A stretch of 6,194 bases of DNA. Source: Lysobacteraceae bacterium (GTDB taxonomy: Bacteria; Pseudomonadota; Gammaproteobacteria; Xanthomonadales; Rhodanobacteraceae). The translations under genes were made by a program, and so were the position numbers. Below, piece by piece: positions 5,394 to 6,194 of this stretch (positions within the stretch are counted from its first letter, which is position 1; every line of letters starts with the position of its first letter). Location: NCBI GenBank assembly GCA_018971925.1, contig JAGWZT010000129.1, forward strand, positions 1-6,194. Reading direction: 5' to 3'. The notes below the pieces were generated by a model. That model saw only the letters and a list, made by a program, of their open reading frames with translations, ran no database searches and was not told the DNA's origin.

Positions 5394-6091
5394 TCCGGCA
5401 ATTTCCGCTCGACCTGCGTTGGCCGCCGCACCAGCGCCTTGATGCATTCTGGCCCGGTGCCAACGTACCGGCGTTGCAGGGCGTCAGCGATGCCGCGAAG
5501 GGTGCGGTGGGCGCGTGGCTGTACCTGCATGGCGCGTCCGGCACCGGCAAGAGCCACTTGCTGATCGGCGCGTGCCGCGCGGCGCTGGAAGCGAACCGCC
5601 CGGCGCGTTACGTGTCGTTGGCGCAGCTGTCGACACCGCGCAGTGATGCGATCGCCGGCATCCGGCCCGAAGGCTTGCTGGCGATCGACGACGTCCAGGC
5701 GATCGCGGGCGAGCACGATGCCGAGCGCGCGTTGTTCGATCTCTACAACCGCGCGAAAATCGCGGGGGCGCGGATGCTGTTCGCCGGGAACGCGTCGCCG
5801 GCGGAGCTCGGCATCACGCTTCCCGACCTGGTTTCGCGCCTGTCGATGTGCACGCAATGCGCGTTGCGGCCGCTGGATGACGCCGGCCGTCGCGCGATGC
5901 TGCGCGTCCTGGCCGGGCGTCTCGGCCTGCGCCTCGACGATGATGTGCTGGACTGGTGGTTCGCGCGCCAGCCGCGCGACCCCGCGTCGCTGGTGGCGTT
6001 GCTGCAACGCGTGGATCGCGCGTCTTTGGCGGCGCAGCGGCGGATCACGATTCCGTTTCTGCGGGAGTTGCTGCAAGGATCCGTGGAGTGA
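5390..6091 (+). CDS. hda: DnaA regulatory inactivator Hda
   Basis: Hda is a DnaA-like AAA+ protein which, bound to the DNA-loaded beta clamp, stimulates ATP hydrolysis by DnaA after initiation (RIDA) and so blocks re-initiation. The 233-residue length fits the family, with a DnaA-type AAA+ fold and no DnaA DNA-binding domain. Visible parts: clamp-binding motif QFPLDL at 4-9, N-terminal as in Hda; Walker A GASGTGKS (48-55); Walker B LLAIDDVQ (96-103); sensor I around N134 (FAGNASP); the arginine-finger segment LPDLVSRL (144-151) with R150; and a probable sensor II Arg at R196 in PRDPASL. DnaA paralogues are excluded by length and by the clamp motif. The ATG sits in the ATGA overlap with the preceding permease, with only a weak purine stretch upstream (5371-5375), so translation is probably coupled. 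It is the last gene seen in the operon. Confidence 0.96.
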   Translation: MIRQFPLDLRWPPHQRLDAFWPGANVPALQGVSDAAKGAVGAWLYLHGASGTGKSHLLIGACRAALEANRPARYVSLAQLSTPRSDAIAGIRPEGLLAIDDVQAIAGEHDAERALFDLYNRAKIAGARMLFAGNASPAELGITLPDLVSRLSMCTQCALRPLDDAGRRAMLRVLAGRLGLRLDDDVLDWWFARQPRDPASLVALLQRVDRASLAAQRRITIPFLRELLQGSVE

Positions 6092-6194
6092 GGTGAAGAT
6101 TGCTTTGCGTGGAAGGGGATCGACGCGAAGCATCCGGGATGTCGTCACTGAGTGCATGGCGCACACGACCTCATTCCTCGGGAAGGGCGGTGTT
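6092..6194. other. Region downstream of hda, no gene seen
   Basis: These 103 bases hold no plausible start with a coding frame on either strand. CATCC-G-GGATG at 6131-6141 is a small interrupted palindrome, flanked by GACG (6122-6125) and CGTC (6143-6146), but the geometry is poor and no T-run follows. No convincing terminator for the hda operon can be named, and the operon may continue beyond the window. Confidence 0.5.

Noticed and set aside
4188..5447. 419-codon minus-strand frame rich in His, Gln, Arg and Asp
   Set aside because: It is the antisense shadow of the AI-2E family gene; the composition reflects the complement of hydrophobic codons and no domain is visible.
5270..6166. 298-codon minus-strand frame across hda
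   Set aside because: It is entirely antisense to hda apart from a short tail, is Arg/Gln-rich, and has no domain. Hda is beyond doubt on the plus strand.
6092..6194. Intrinsic terminator after hda
   Set aside because: The only palindrome (6131-6141) has no usable loop and no T-run follows on the plus strand.

Overview
The window is GC-rich, densely coding DNA from a gammaproteobacterium. The likely source is the Lysobacterales (Xanthomonadales), perhaps Rhodanobacteraceae. This rests on gene content and order (DUF3108, purN and purM divergent from DUF2066, a CDP-alcohol phosphatidyltransferase, an AI-2E family permease and hda), strong G/C third-position bias, and the style of the repeat-rich intergenic DNA at the left end. 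No sequence search was run, so the taxon is an inference.

Layout: 1-359 is non-coding and packed with short inverted repeats and a recurring TCCCTG motif; it looks like a dispersed intergenic repeat. A minus-strand operon reads right to left from 2831 to 360: purM (GTG start), purN (ATGA overlap with purM), then a secreted DUF3108 protein after a 61-base gap holding a hairpin. Positions 2832-2933 form the divergent promoter region. A plus-strand operon runs from 2934 to 6091: a secreted, short DUF2066 protein, a CDP-alcohol phosphatidyltransferase, an AI-2E/PerM-type membrane protein, and hda. The last three are joined by ATGA stop/start overlaps. Positions 6092-6194 show no gene and no clear terminator.

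Function: PurN and PurM carry out steps 3 and 5 of de novo purine synthesis. On the other strand, an inner-membrane phospholipid head-group enzyme and a membrane permease are translationally chained to Hda, the clamp-bound AAA+ factor that inactivates DnaA-ATP. In E. coli, purMN and hda are also near neighbours on opposite strands (with upp and uraA between), so the core layout is old. I see no mobile element, CRISPR array, RNA gene or defence system. The most notable points are the hairpin-rich left end, the shortened DUF2066 protein with an Ala/Gly/Pro-rich linker, and the chaining of a phospholipid synthase to a DnaA regulator.
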